Notes: generated by a model not told the origin, from the letters alone. Counted from the first letter of the stretch, positions 54,190 through 63,505 are shown. The stretch is DNA of 64,000 nt from Paenibacillus xylanexedens (GCF_007676705.1 NZ_VEBF01000011.1:1-64000); one strand, 5' to 3'. Translations and numbers: made by a program.

Positions 54190-54750
54190 TTACACATGAC
54201 TTTCCTTAGAATTTAACTTCTTCGTCGTCACACGGGATTCTCCTCCCACCAACACCTTTTTCAGGCCGATGGCCATGGTGAGAATAATATATCCAATCAA
54301 GCCGCCGAGCGTATTGAGCATCAGATCATCCACATCAAATATGCCCATACCCGTCAACAACTGTGTCACTTCATAGCCCATACTGAGCAGCAGAGACAGC
54401 AAGAGTACCTTTACTCCAGAAAATAATTTGTTACCCGTCAGCACAGGAATGAAGATGCCCAGTGGGATAAAAGCCAGTACATTGCCTACCAGATGGATTG
54501 CGGTGCCTGGACGATGTAACGACAGGCTGTTCCAGTCTCGTGAGATTTCTTGAAATGGCGTTAAGTTGACGGTTCGCGTATGGATCAGATCCGGTTGTTG
54601 CAAGAATTCCATAAGTCGAACTTTCACGATGTCAAAGTCGACGGGACTTCCTTTGAACAGAATCAGCTTGGTAAGTAGGTATACGTAGACAATGAACACG
54701 GCAATCCAAAGGATGTAATGTTTGGTTTTCTTCTGGTTGTTGTGCTTCAT
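54190..54750 (-). CDS. VanZ-like family membrane protein
   Basis: 186 residues, four or five membrane segments. LTPFQEI, GNVLAFIPLGIFIPVL, GYEVTQLLTGMGIFDVDDLMLNTLGG are the normal landmarks of VanZ-like proteins (partly quoted). VanZ gives low-level teicoplanin resistance by an unclear mechanism. GGGAGG precedes the ATG. It lies downstream of the VanY-like gene in the same operon. Confidence 0.92.
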   Translation of the reverse strand: MKHNNQKKTKHYILWIAVFIVYVYLLTKLILFKGSPVDFDIVKVRLMEFLQQPDLIHTRTVNLTPFQEISRDWNSLSLHRPGTAIHLVGNVLAFIPLGIFIPVLTGNKLFSGVKVLLLSLLLSMGYEVTQLLTGMGIFDVDDLMLNTLGGLIGYIILTMAIGLKKVLVGGESRVTTKKLNSKESHV

Positions 54751-54777
54751 GTTGCTCTTCCTCCCTGGTGTGCCCTG

Positions 54778-55641
54778 TTATTTCTTAACGGTGACGATGA
54801 CGCCATCCATGTTATCACCCGATATTTCAGTTTGGCCTTGTTCAGGTATGTAAACGGTCGTATCTGCGGTGGCCCGATAATAGCGGATATGATACACCTT
54901 ACCCTCTACTTCCACAGTAATGTTCTCTTTCTCTTTTAGCAAATCAAGGTACTCCTCCAGCACCAGATTGTTCTTATGCATGACAGCACTATGTGGCAAC
55001 CCCACATATCGAAAGTGCCATGGTTCATACTGAATACCCGTAATGCTCACCTTATCCTTCGGGTAACGTAGAATGAATCCGTACCTCCATGCATTCTTTT
55101 CCAGCCAGGCCCCCTCTGGTGCTTCATTCATGGCAGCCAATGTGGAACCGACATCCAGGGATAACCCCAGATTGTGCTCACTGTGACCCGCAGGAAGAGC
55201 GTAGTCTGAACCCTTTTCCCGATAAAGCTCGTCCTGCTTCGCAAAGTCCCTGTAACCACTACTGATGAGGAAATATCGTACTCCCTCTTCACCTGCTGCC
55301 TCAACCATCTTCTGAAACGCCTGCGCCACCTGCCGTGATAACATGATTTTCTGATCCTGTATTCCATATCCACGAAGCAGATCATCCTCATGCGCCACAT
55401 ATACAATATCGGATTTGACCCCTTCCGCGTGAACCGGGTATTGCTTATTAACCAGTAACAAGTTGCCCTTATGTACCTGATCCTGAATGTTTCCGGTGAC
55501 GGATACTGTATAACCTGCTGGGTTTTCACGCGTATTCTGAATCTCAATGGGTAATTCATCCTTCTGCTGAAGCCATCCCGGTGATTGCGTAACGATATAT
55601 CCGATCAAAATGATGCATATCAAAAAGCCCCACTTTTTCAT
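54778..55641 (-). CDS. D-alanyl-D-alanine carboxypeptidase, VanY type
   Basis: 287 residues from ATG at 55641 after AAAGGAGG. One N-terminal membrane anchor. The M15B zinc-peptidase motifs are SSGYRDFAKQ, SEHNLGLSLDVG (His and Asp zinc ligands) and YEPWHFRYVG (final histidine). It removes the terminal D-Ala from peptidoglycan stem peptides, which can lower the number of vancomycin targets. A C-terminal extension of about 70 residues after the catalytic part is present. Confidence 0.93.
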   Translation of the reverse strand: MKKWGFLICIILIGYIVTQSPGWLQQKDELPIEIQNTRENPAGYTVSVTGNIQDQVHKGNLLLVNKQYPVHAEGVKSDIVYVAHEDDLLRGYGIQDQKIMLSRQVAQAFQKMVEAAGEEGVRYFLISSGYRDFAKQDELYREKGSDYALPAGHSEHNLGLSLDVGSTLAAMNEAPEGAWLEKNAWRYGFILRYPKDKVSITGIQYEPWHFRYVGLPHSAVMHKNNLVLEEYLDLLKEKENITVEVEGKVYHIRYYRATADTTVYIPEQGQTEISGDNMDGVIVTVKK

Positions 55642-55740
55642 GCTTGTTCCTCCTTTTGCCTCATACATCAAGGATAGAGAAAACTAGTTAAAGAAAAAGC
55701 AGGGCAATTCTAAAGTTTTTCTTAAATTTGCTGTCAGACC

Positions 55741-56829
55741 TCAATGAAATACAGGTAACCGAACTTCGAATTGCGTCCGTACCACATCACTCTGGGCCGA
55801 AATCGTACCGTCATGCTGTTCCACTATATTGCGTGCGATAAATAAGCCGAGACCTGTCCCACCCTCCTGAGGGGTCCTGGCACGATCTCCGGTGTAATAC
55901 ATATCGAAGATATGCGGCAGCTCCTCCGGACGAATATGTCCACCATAGTTAATCACCTGAATGATAACTTGTTCTGCATCGCGATATCCGTTAATATCCA
56001 CGTACATGCCATCCTTGCCGTGCCGTGCAGCGTTAATCAGCAGATTCTCGAACACACGAGCCAGCAACTCACCATCACCGGAGATGGTAAGTTCAGTGTC
56101 TATTTTTAACCGGGTGGTCAGATGGTTCTTTTCGAATACAGGATAGAGTTCTTCGTTCATCTGTTTTAGCAGTTCACTAAGATCCAGCGGGGTCTTGTTT
56201 ATAGGCAGCATCCCATAATTCATGCGGGTGATTTCGAACAAATCATCAATCAGCTTCTCCAGACGCTGTGACTTAGTGAATGCAATCGACGTAAAGTGCC
56301 GAACCTGTTCCTCCGTCAGCTGATCATCCTTCATGAGCAGATCCAAATATCCAAGCACAGAGGTCAGCGGTGTTCGCAGGTCATGCGCCAGATTGACAAC
56401 GAGCTGGTCCTTACTATTTTCAGCAAAATCCCCTCGTTCTACCGCTTCCTTTAGCTTCTCACTTGCCAAATTCACATCCTCTGCAATCGTACCTAACTCG
56501 TCCTTCGAGGAGATCTGCACACGATGCTGAAAGTCACCATTGGCCAAATGTCTGATCCCTGTGGAAATGTCCTTGAAATACGTCGCGTAAGGCTTGGTAA
56601 ACCAGAAGAAGAATAGAATGGCGAGCGGGATAAATAAGATCAGGAAGAAATAGATATCTCCGATACTTTTCATAAAATGACGATATTCAGCGAGCTGATC
56701 TTCAGCACGGACACCCGAATAATAGGCTTGCAAAAGCTTGTAAATCCCATAAGTGATTGCGCCAGAGGCAAGCATGCTTAACCCTAACAACATAATCATG
56801 GTCGTGCGAAAACTTCTTCGTTTAGTCAT
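55741..56829 (-). CDS. Sensor histidine kinase (VanS/PhoR-like)
   Basis: 362 residues from ATG at 56829, which overlaps the regulator stop (ATGACTAA). Two membrane segments enclose a very short outside loop, as in VanS. HAMP, then the H box NLAHDLRTPLTSVLGYL, N box ENLLINAARHG, and GGTGLGLFIARNI. It should phosphorylate the regulator encoded just before it. The short sensor region suggests sensing at the membrane or of a cell-wall ligand. Confidence 0.93.
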   Translation of the reverse strand: MTKRRSFRTTMIMLLGLSMLASGAITYGIYKLLQAYYSGVRAEDQLAEYRHFMKSIGDIYFFLILFIPLAILFFFWFTKPYATYFKDISTGIRHLANGDFQHRVQISSKDELGTIAEDVNLASEKLKEAVERGDFAENSKDQLVVNLAHDLRTPLTSVLGYLDLLMKDDQLTEEQVRHFTSIAFTKSQRLEKLIDDLFEITRMNYGMLPINKTPLDLSELLKQMNEELYPVFEKNHLTTRLKIDTELTISGDGELLARVFENLLINAARHGKDGMYVDINGYRDAEQVIIQVINYGGHIRPEELPHIFDMYYTGDRARTPQEGGTGLGLFIARNIVEQHDGTISAQSDVVRTQFEVRLPVFH

Positions 56830-57517
56830 TAAACGTGTACCCCACACCCCAAATGGTTTTGATAAACTTGTTCTTGTTCATATCTTCCCCCAGCTTTTTG
56901 CGGAGGGTGCGAATGTGGACCATCACCGTATTCCCGCTCTCATAATACGCTTCTCCCCACACCTGTTCAAAGATGCTTTCTGCACTGAACACCTGCTTGG
57001 GATGACTCGCGAGCAGATACAGAATGTCGAATTCCTTCGGTGTTAGTTCCACTGGTTTGCCGTAGAGTGTAACGCGATGTTGATCTGGCATGATGACGAG
57101 TCCGCCCTTCTCCAGAATGGTGCGCTGCACAGGCGCCGACTGGCTGAATTGCAGGGAACGACGCAACTGGGAATTCACCCGGGCAACAAGCTCCATCGGA
57201 TTGAACGGCTTGGTCATATAATCATCTGCACCCATCACAAGTCCCGTAATTTTGTCCATGTCCGACGTTTTGGCGCTCAGGAAAATGATCGGCAGATGAT
57301 GCTGCTCCCGAATTTTGCGGGTTACTTCGTATCCGTCCATGCCAGGCATCATGATGTCCAGGATCGCCAAATCTATCGCTTGGGTCTGAACGGCTTGAAC
57401 CGCCGCCTTTCCATCGAAGGCTTTAATGGTGTGATACCCTTCTTTTTGTAGATGCAATGCAACCAGGTCAGCGATCTCAACTTCATCGTCTGCGATCAGA
57501 ATCGTAATTCGCTTCAT
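56822..57517 (-). CDS. OmpR-family response regulator (VanR-like)
   Basis: 231 residues. Receiver domain with acidic pocket IADDE, phosphorylation site LAILDIMMPGMDGYEV and lysine in YMTKPFNPMEL. The C-terminal winged helix ends FIKTIWGVGYTFND. First gene of the cluster regulator-kinase-VanY-VanZ; no vanH, vanA/B or vanX genes are present. Divergent from the WYL regulator with an 84-base gap. Confidence 0.95.
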   Translation of the reverse strand: MKRITILIADDEVEIADLVALHLQKEGYHTIKAFDGKAAVQAVQTQAIDLAILDIMMPGMDGYEVTRKIREQHHLPIIFLSAKTSDMDKITGLVMGADDYMTKPFNPMELVARVNSQLRRSLQFSQSAPVQRTILEKGGLVIMPDQHRVTLYGKPVELTPKEFDILYLLASHPKQVFSAESIFEQVWGEAYYESGNTVMVHIRTLRKKLGEDMNKNKFIKTIWGVGYTFND

Positions 57518-57601
57518 TGCTTATTCCACTCCTATGTGTGATGCTCAACAATATAACATATTTGAATCCAACAGATAAACCAATGAAAGGAATCCATAGA
57601 T

Positions 57602-58552
57602 ATGAAACTGGAGCGTTTGTTAGCTATTGTGGTGCTACTCATCAATCGTGGACGAGTTCAGGCCAAAGACTTGGCAGATACGTTCGAAGTATCCATCCGT
57701 ACCATCTATCGGGACATCGATACATTGGGTCAAGCTGGCATCCCAGTGGTGACGTATCAGGGCGCAAGCGGCGGGATTGGTCTGGCAGAGGGCTACCGTC
57801 TGGATCGAAACGTATTAACAGACAAGGACCTCGCGTCCATCGTCACTGCACTGCGCAGCGTATCCACCTCCCATGCCAATGCGGCGCGTGAGCTTCTGGT
57901 GGAAAAACTCAGCAGCATCGTGCCTGAAAGCAAGAATGATGATTTTCAGGCCAATACGAATCGTTTTATCGTCGATTATTCAACCTGGTCTCACCCCGAA
58001 GCACTGCAACTTAAGCTTCAACTTATCGAACAGGGCATGGACCAGCTAAGGCCCATTACCTTCACATACTGCAGTGCCGAGGGTACACAGACCCACCGAA
58101 CTGCCGACCCTCATACCATCGTACTCAAGAAGCATTCCTGGTACCTATATGCCTTTTGCCACGAGCGAAATCAATTTCGCATGTTCAAACTTGTACGTAT
58201 GCAGGATGTCACGCTTGCTAACGAGCACTTCGAGCGTAAAATTATTAACCCACAGGACAGACCCTGGCAGCAGGAATGGACCCGTCCGGGCAATCAGGCT
58301 GGGTTAACCTTGAAATTCCATGCTCGCGTCCGTCATCTAGCGGAAGAATGGTTCGGGATTGAGAACGTCATCCCTGATGGGAATGGGTATTACATCTGCC
58401 AGGTTGCTTTTCCCGAGGATGCCTGGTTATACGGGTTCATTCTGGGCTTCGGCGCGGACGTTGAAGTATTGGAACCCCAGCATATTCGGGACGAAGTCTG
58501 CCGTATCGCCGAGCAAATCGTACAAAATTATATAACCCCGACTCAAACCTGA
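57602..58552 (+). CDS. WYL-domain helix-turn-helix transcriptional regulator
   Basis: 316 residues. The N-terminal DeoR-like winged helix is MKLERLLAIVVLLINRGRVQAKDLADTF (partly quoted) with SIRTIYRDIDTLGQAGIPV as recognition part. The WYL domain contains the tryptophan-tyrosine-leucine variant HSWYLYAFCHERNQFRMFKLVRM (partly quoted) followed by a WCX-type C-terminal region. Such regulators respond to small ligands or DNA fragments. The following gene encodes an effector-binding fold and is likely its partner or target. Confidence 0.92.
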   Translation: MKLERLLAIVVLLINRGRVQAKDLADTFEVSIRTIYRDIDTLGQAGIPVVTYQGASGGIGLAEGYRLDRNVLTDKDLASIVTALRSVSTSHANAARELLVEKLSSIVPESKNDDFQANTNRFIVDYSTWSHPEALQLKLQLIEQGMDQLRPITFTYCSAEGTQTHRTADPHTIVLKKHSWYLYAFCHERNQFRMFKLVRMQDVTLANEHFERKIINPQDRPWQQEWTRPGNQAGLTLKFHARVRHLAEEWFGIENVIPDGNGYYICQVAFPEDAWLYGFILGFGADVEVLEPQHIRDEVCRIAEQIVQNYITPTQT

Positions 58553-58625
58553 CAGACAGCTGTCCAGTTACTCCCCGTATACTTCAGATATATTCAATCT
58601 GTACATATCCAAGGAGGAATTAATA

Positions 58626-59444
58626 ATGAACGTCACTGTATGTCAAAGCTGCGGAATGCCGCTGACAACCCCTGCTCAATTTGGCACCGAAGCAGATGGA
58701 AGCACGACTCGTGAATACTGTATCTATTGTTACAAGGAAGGCGCGTTCGAACAGCCTGGTATTTCACTGGAAGGCATGACGGAGATGTGCACTGCCATTC
58801 TAAAGGACGAGGGCATGGACGAGGAATCCGCTCGTTCGATGCTGCGTAACCAGCTGCCCTTTTTGAAACGATGGCGTACTACCGCGGCTGATCAACATGC
58901 GGAATTCCTAGCGGGGAACTCAGCTGCTGCTACTCATCCAGGTCAGGTAACAACAGATCATTCGTTCTCTACCCAGCCGGTTCGTTACGTCACACTCCCA
59001 GGCAAACGTCTTGCTGGCATATCCGCCCGTACAACCAATGCCATTGAAATTAGTGGCAAAGGCTGTATTCAAGAACTCTGGAACAATTATTTTACCTCAG
59101 AGCACCTCCCTGCACCGGAAGCTGCCCGCTATGGCTGTTACGCGGATTACACCGATGGCATAACCGGAGAATACACCATACTGGTGGGGCATGAGGTCAG
59201 CTCCGATGAATCCTTACCTGAAGGACTGGATGACATTCTGCTCCCTCCTGCGACTTACGCGGTATTCACTTCCAGAAAAGGACCCATGGCAGAGGTTGTG
59301 GGCGAAGCATGGGGAGCCGTGTGGGCATGGGACAAACAAAGCGACAGGACATTCACAGGAGATTTCGAGTTGTATGATGAACGCAGCTTGAATCCCGAAA
59401 GTGTACAAGTCGATATATACATCGCTGTTCGTCAAAATAGATAA
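58626..59444 (+). CDS. Zinc-ribbon protein fused to a GyrI-like/AraC effector-binding domain
   Basis: 272 residues; AAGGAGG precedes the ATG. Residues 4-75 are a 'putative zinc ribbon' domain with CQSCGMPL and YCIYCYKEG holding four cysteines. Residues about 115-270 resemble the GyrI-like/effector-binding fold (TLPGKRLAGISARTTNA, ELWNNYF, CYADYTDG, LPPATYAVFTSRKG, FELYDERS). This fold binds small ligands and is used for sensing or xenobiotic sequestration. It follows the WYL regulator by 73 bases with an RBS of its own and ends at a strong terminator. Confidence 0.85.
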   Translation: MNVTVCQSCGMPLTTPAQFGTEADGSTTREYCIYCYKEGAFEQPGISLEGMTEMCTAILKDEGMDEESARSMLRNQLPFLKRWRTTAADQHAEFLAGNSAAATHPGQVTTDHSFSTQPVRYVTLPGKRLAGISARTTNAIEISGKGCIQELWNNYFTSEHLPAPEAARYGCYADYTDGITGEYTILVGHEVSSDESLPEGLDDILLPPATYAVFTSRKGPMAEVVGEAWGAVWAWDKQSDRTFTGDFELYDERSLNPESVQVDIYIAVRQNR

Positions 59445-59510
59445 GAGTAGTACGATATACATCTCAGTCAGAATCAAAGTAGTTCGCATCTTTCTTCATA
59501 TCACATCAGC

Positions 59511-59537
59511 TGCCGAGTTTGCTCGGCAGTTTTTTGT
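59511..59537 (+). terminator. Strong intrinsic terminator
   Basis: CTGCCGAG / CTCGGCAG with a four-base loop and six T. Confidence 0.9.
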
Positions 59538-59701
59538 TATATCCGGAACTACATAACCACCTAAACAACCCGACCATGGTACCAAGTTAGTTAGCATGCT
59601 TTGCATCATTTAACCAGATAATATGCCTCATATGTCGGTACCATTGACTTCCTTAGAATTGGGACTATTCACATAACAACCGATTCGATCCTCCCATATG
59701 A

Positions 59702-59719
59702 AACCTGTTATATCAGGTT
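59702..59719. promoter_or_regulatory. Perfect palindrome, operator-like
   Basis: AACCTG-TTATAT-CAGGTT, 28 bases before a candidate -35. It lies in the 372-base gap 59538-59909, which has no other supported content than this and the promoter below. Confidence 0.4.
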
Positions 59720-59746
59720 CTTTACTCCTGAATTTCCCTAAAACCG

Positions 59747-59774
59747 TTTACATCTCCTTAAAACCGGGTAAAAT
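59747..59774 (+). promoter_or_regulatory. Candidate promoter for the small gene at 59910
   Basis: TTTACA (59747-59752), 16 bases, TAAAAT (59769-59774). The leader would be about 130 bases. Confidence 0.4.
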
Positions 59775-59909
59775 CACTACAATCCAATTGGATTTACATT
59801 CTAAAGTCATCTATTTCGTCTAACAAGTCATATGTACCTATATGCGCACCTGGCAACACAACCAGTCGAAATACATAATTTAAAAAAATGCATTAAAGGA
59901 GGAACCAAG

Positions 59910-60077
59910 ATGATCCGCATGCCTATTCAGCAAATGATCCCGTACCACCACCAATATCCACGCAACACGGCGACCACTGCTCCTAAAAAGGAGAATGAGA
60001 ACACTCAAGGTCTATCCTTTCATGAAATTCTGCAGCAAAAAATGGCGAAGAAGAATGCGTCTCCTTCCCTTCGATAA
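59910..60077 (+). CDS. Small protein of unknown function (55 residues)
   Basis: ATG at 59910 follows AAAGGAGG at ideal spacing and a strong terminator lies 35 bases past the stop, so translation is likely despite the small size. The product starts MIRMPIQQMIPYHHQYP and ends with a basic helix containing SFHEILQQKMAKKN, a pattern seen in short cytoplasmic helper peptides. No membrane segment. Family not recognised. Confidence 0.6.
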   Translation: MIRMPIQQMIPYHHQYPRNTATTAPKKENENTQGLSFHEILQQKMAKKNASPSLR

Positions 60078-60111
60078 AATGGACAACGGACCCTATTCGA
60101 GTCCGGTTATC

Positions 60112-60149
60112 AACCGTCTTTCCGCAGCTTGGCGGAAGGGCGGTTATTG
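60112..60149 (+). terminator. Terminator after the small gene
   Basis: AACCG.CTTTCCGC / GCGGAAGGGCGGTT with a six-base loop, then ATT. A second overlapping small stem (AACGGAC / GTCCGGTT, about 60084-60107) precedes it. Confidence 0.6.
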
Positions 60150-60254
60150 GCGTTGAGTAACAAACAACTGTACAGTTCTCAGTCATGTTTTTATAATGGT
60201 TTAAATATCTTCAAGATCCATGACATATACGAACTGTAAAAGGGGACTTAGCCT

Positions 60255-60944
60255 ATGATCACCATTGGTTGTTTTCACGCCCACTATTCCAACATCGCCT
60301 TAATTGAAGAGACGCTTGCTCCTTATGAAGTTGAATTGGTCCATTACGTGGATCCAGGACTGGATCGTCTTAAACATGACGCTGACTTTAACGATGTAAT
60401 TATCCACGAGAAAGTAGCCCAGACGCTCCACTGGATCGCTGAGTGTCATGCAGATGCCATTTTGGTCACGTGTACCCTCTTTGCGACAGTACTAGAGCAG
60501 GAAGCCACACAGGTCCCTGTGCCTGTGATCGGCATAGATGATCCGCTATTGCAGGAGATGCGGCGAGTATCCGGAGAATACATAATCGTTTTCACCAACC
60601 CCGCAACCATTGAAGGAACGATGGCACGGGTGAATCAGGTGTTACAGCAAGAGGATGGAAGTGGGCAGCTACACGTTTCCCAGACAGCTCAGACGGAAGC
60701 GGTGTGCATCCCAGGGACATTCGAGTTGATCATGCGCGGAGATAAGCAAGGGTATCTCGAAGCAGTACGTGAAGGATTACAGCAGATTGCTGAGCAGTAT
60801 CCTGGTAAAAGGGTAGTTGCAGCCCAGCTCTCCATGGCTCCTGCAGCCGCACAGGTCGCAACAGACACAGGCATTGAGATCCATAGCCCGTTGGCATTGC
60901 TTGCGACGTATTTGGAAAAGAATTTGGGGTTAGCTCGTCAATGA
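60255..60944 (+). CDS. Asp/Glu racemase superfamily protein lacking the second cysteine
   Basis: 229 residues, two similar alpha/beta halves. The first-half catalytic cysteine is in ILVTCTLFATVLE. The equivalent position of the second half reads AAQLSMAPAAAQ, with serine where racemases have cysteine. With one cysteine a two-base racemization is unlikely; arylmalonate decarboxylase-like or maleate-isomerase-like chemistry, or a nonenzymatic role, is possible. AAGGGGA precedes the ATG. A single gene with its own terminator. Confidence 0.8.
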   Translation: MITIGCFHAHYSNIALIEETLAPYEVELVHYVDPGLDRLKHDADFNDVIIHEKVAQTLHWIAECHADAILVTCTLFATVLEQEATQVPVPVIGIDDPLLQEMRRVSGEYIIVFTNPATIEGTMARVNQVLQQEDGSGQLHVSQTAQTEAVCIPGTFELIMRGDKQGYLEAVREGLQQIAEQYPGKRVVAAQLSMAPAAAQVATDTGIEIHSPLALLATYLEKNLGLARQ

Positions 60945-61096
60945 ACTAGCACATACGGAGGAGCACCAAAATTCAGTGATGCTCTTTTATTCGTTATCGC
61001 AGGAATTCTGTATAAGATACGGACCACGAACCGTCGCAAAGCTGATTCTGATAAAGGCTGAGTACGTGCAGAATATATACCTGCCATATTCCTAAA

Positions 61097-61140
61097 GAAA
61101 GCCGTTCTTCTCTGCAATAACAGAGCGGAACGGCTTTTAT
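61097..61140. terminator. Bidirectional terminator between the racemase-like gene and thiC
   Basis: AAGCCGTTC / GAACGGCTT stem with an A-rich left side and TTTTAT on the right; an inner CTCTG / CAGAG stem extends it. Confidence 0.75.
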
Positions 61141-61178
61141 CTCTATTACAGACTGCCCAGTTTACGCTGTACTAGCGC

Positions 61179-62996
61179 CTAGGAGCGTGTCCGATATTCC
61201 TCTGCCTTTTCCTGCATACCCGCTGCTACAGCCTCATTCTCGGACAATCCTTTGTCCGCGGCAAAGGCACGGATGTCCTGCGTAATTCGCATGCTACAGA
61301 ACTTCGGTCCGCACATGGAGCAGAAATGAGCTTCCTTGGCCCCTTCTGCCGGCAGAGTCTCATCATGATAGGACAGTGCCCGTTCCGGGTCCAGTGACAG
61401 GTTGAACTGGTCCCGCCAACGGAACTCGAAGCGCGCCTTGGACAATGCGTCATCCCGACGCTGGGCACGCGGATGACCTTTTGCCAGATCGGCGGCATGG
61501 GCTGCTATTTTGTAGGCGATAACCCCTTCCCGTACATCATCCTTATTAGGCAAGCCCAGATGTTCTTTTGGCGTAACGTAACAGAGCATGGATGTGCCGA
61601 ACCAGCCAATCATGGCCGCCCCAATGGCAGACGTGATGTGATCGTATCCCGGGGCAATATCGGTCGTCAGCGGCCCCAGCGTATAGAACGGTGCTTCCTG
61701 ACAGATCTCCATCTGCAAGTCCACATTCTCTTTGATCTTGTGCATCGGCACGTGACCCGGGCCTTCAATCATCACCTGCACGTCGTGCTTCCACGCGATC
61801 TGTGTCAGTTCTCCAAGCGTCGCCAGTTCCGCCATCTGAGCTTCATCGTTGGCATCGTAGATACTGCCTGGACGAAGTCCATCTCCCAGCGAGAACGCGA
61901 CATCATACCTTTTCATAATCTCGCAGATTTCTTCAAAATGGGTGTACAAAAAATTCTCCTGATGATGCGCAAGGCACCATGCTGCCATAATGGACCCACC
62001 GCGAGACACAATGCCTGTCATCCGCTTGGCCGTCATCGGGATATAACGCAGCAGTACACCTGCATGAATCGTAAAGTAGTCCACGCCCTGCTCTGCCTGC
62101 TCAATTAGCGTGTCACGGTATAACTCCCAGGTCAGCGCTTCCGCTTCGCCATTCACCTTCTCCAGCGCCTGATACAGCGGCACCGTACCGATTGGCACAG
62201 GTGAATTGCGGATAATCCATTCCCGGGTGGTATGAATGTCTTTGCCTGTGGACAGATCCATTACGGTATCCGATCCCCAGCGTACCGCCCAGGTCATCTT
62301 CTCGACCTCTTCCTCGATGGAAGAAGATACCGCAGAGTTGCCAATGTTGGCATTGATCTTCACATGAAAATGACGACCGATCAACATCGGCTCACTCTCC
62401 GGGTGATTGATGTTAGACGGCAGGATGGCTCTTCCACTCGCCAGCTCCTGGCGCACGAATTCCGGCTCCACGCCTTCACGAATGGCGGCAAACTCCATCT
62501 CTGCCGTAATGATTCCCTGCCTCGCATAATGCATCTGAGTCACACAGCGTCCTGTCTGTGCTCGCAGCGGTTTGCCACGCAATCCAGGGTACTCTTCGGC
62601 TCCAGCTCTCTTCCCTCCGGGCTTTAGTCCGTTATCCTCGGGTTTTACTGTACGGCCTTGGTAAGCCTCGACATCGCCACGCTCTGTGATCCAGCGGGTA
62701 CGCAGAGCTGGTAGACCTGCACGGATATCGGCATGAAATCCGGGATCAGTCATGGGACCGCTCGTATCGTAGACACGCAGCGGTTCGTTATGCTCCACCC
62801 CTTGGGGAGTATTCGTGTCATGAAGGGCTATTTCACGCTCCGGGACAGCAATGTCCGGCCGTGAGCCCTGAATGTAGACTTTGCGGCTGCCCGGAAAGGG
62901 CTGAACCCGTCCGGCCGCCTCTGTTTTCTTTTCCACCTGCTGACCCGTATGTTCCTGTTCCATCGCTTGTTGTCCCGTTTGATTTCCTGTTCTCAT
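61179..62996 (-). CDS. thiC: Phosphomethylpyrimidine synthase
   Basis: 605 residues. Radical-SAM-like enzyme that rearranges aminoimidazole ribotide into the HMP pyrimidine of thiamine. An N-terminal ThiC-associated region, then MTWAVRWGSDTVMDLSTG, IHAGVLLRYIP, SRGGSIMAAWCL, EGPGHVPMHKIKENVDLQ and AMIGWFGTSMLCYVTPKEHLG. The Fe-S cysteines are near the C-terminus in CSMCGPKFCSM. AGGAGGAG precedes the ATG. Under a TPP riboswitch (63401-63494) with a leader terminator. Confidence 0.98.
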   Translation of the reverse strand: MRTGNQTGQQAMEQEHTGQQVEKKTEAAGRVQPFPGSRKVYIQGSRPDIAVPEREIALHDTNTPQGVEHNEPLRVYDTSGPMTDPGFHADIRAGLPALRTRWITERGDVEAYQGRTVKPEDNGLKPGGKRAGAEEYPGLRGKPLRAQTGRCVTQMHYARQGIITAEMEFAAIREGVEPEFVRQELASGRAILPSNINHPESEPMLIGRHFHVKINANIGNSAVSSSIEEEVEKMTWAVRWGSDTVMDLSTGKDIHTTREWIIRNSPVPIGTVPLYQALEKVNGEAEALTWELYRDTLIEQAEQGVDYFTIHAGVLLRYIPMTAKRMTGIVSRGGSIMAAWCLAHHQENFLYTHFEEICEIMKRYDVAFSLGDGLRPGSIYDANDEAQMAELATLGELTQIAWKHDVQVMIEGPGHVPMHKIKENVDLQMEICQEAPFYTLGPLTTDIAPGYDHITSAIGAAMIGWFGTSMLCYVTPKEHLGLPNKDDVREGVIAYKIAAHAADLAKGHPRAQRRDDALSKARFEFRWRDQFNLSLDPERALSYHDETLPAEGAKEAHFCSMCGPKFCSMRITQDIRAFAADKGLSENEAVAAGMQEKAEEYRTRS

Positions 62997-63270
62997 GTCG
63001 CTTGTCTCCTCCTCATTGTTCGTTCGCTTGGTTTTGGGTTGGCATCATCATTAGCTCGCTTACGTACCTGTCCCAAATCATGCGCAATGCAGAGAAGAAA
63101 GAGCGATTCTACACCAGACCAGAGGAGACATCATTCATGTACAGTTCACAACATAACGGAGGTTACAACAGATCATGGATCTACGCTGATTTCTCTCCTA
63201 TCCAAGCCCACTTTCGTAGGTCATTGAAAAAGAGGCCCATGGAGTCCGTGCTATATCGCCTGTTCCCTGT

Positions 63271-63305
63271 ATATAAAAAAGCCGGTCCCCGAAGGAACCG
63301 ACTTT
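63271..63305 (-). terminator. Leader terminator of the TPP riboswitch
   Basis: Minus strand AAGTCGGTTCC-TTCG-GGGACCGGCTT followed by six T, between aptamer and thiC. When TPP is bound this hairpin should form and stop transcription. An intermediate GCTCC/GGAGC stem near 63330-63345 may take part in antitermination. Confidence 0.85.
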
Positions 63306-63400
63306 GATGTCCATCACCAATAATGCACCTTCAATCAGCTCCTTAACGGAGCACTGCAAGGTTCACATCATGTGGTTGTTGTGGTCATATCGCCGATTAC

Positions 63401-63494
63401 TTCCCTACGCTGGTATGATCCAGATCAGGTGCAAAGGGTCCGGAATCTCATGCGATTCCGTCTCAGTCCGGACAGTTCGGACTCCCCCAGTAAC
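63401..63494 (-). promoter_or_regulatory. TPP riboswitch (thi box)
   Basis: Minus strand shows the conserved CTGGGGGAGTCC at the 5' side, ACTGAGACGG in the pyrimidine-sensor arm, and ACCTGATCTGGATCATACC followed by AGCGTAGGGAA at the 3' side, the hallmarks of the thi box. Thiamine pyrophosphate binding should lower thiC expression. Confidence 0.95.
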
Positions 63495-63505
63495 GTTAAC
63501 AAGTT

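Noticed and set aside
62861..63307. 148-codon plus-strand open frame opposite the thiC leader
   Set aside because: It runs antisense to the thiC start and the TPP expression platform and has no coding signature.
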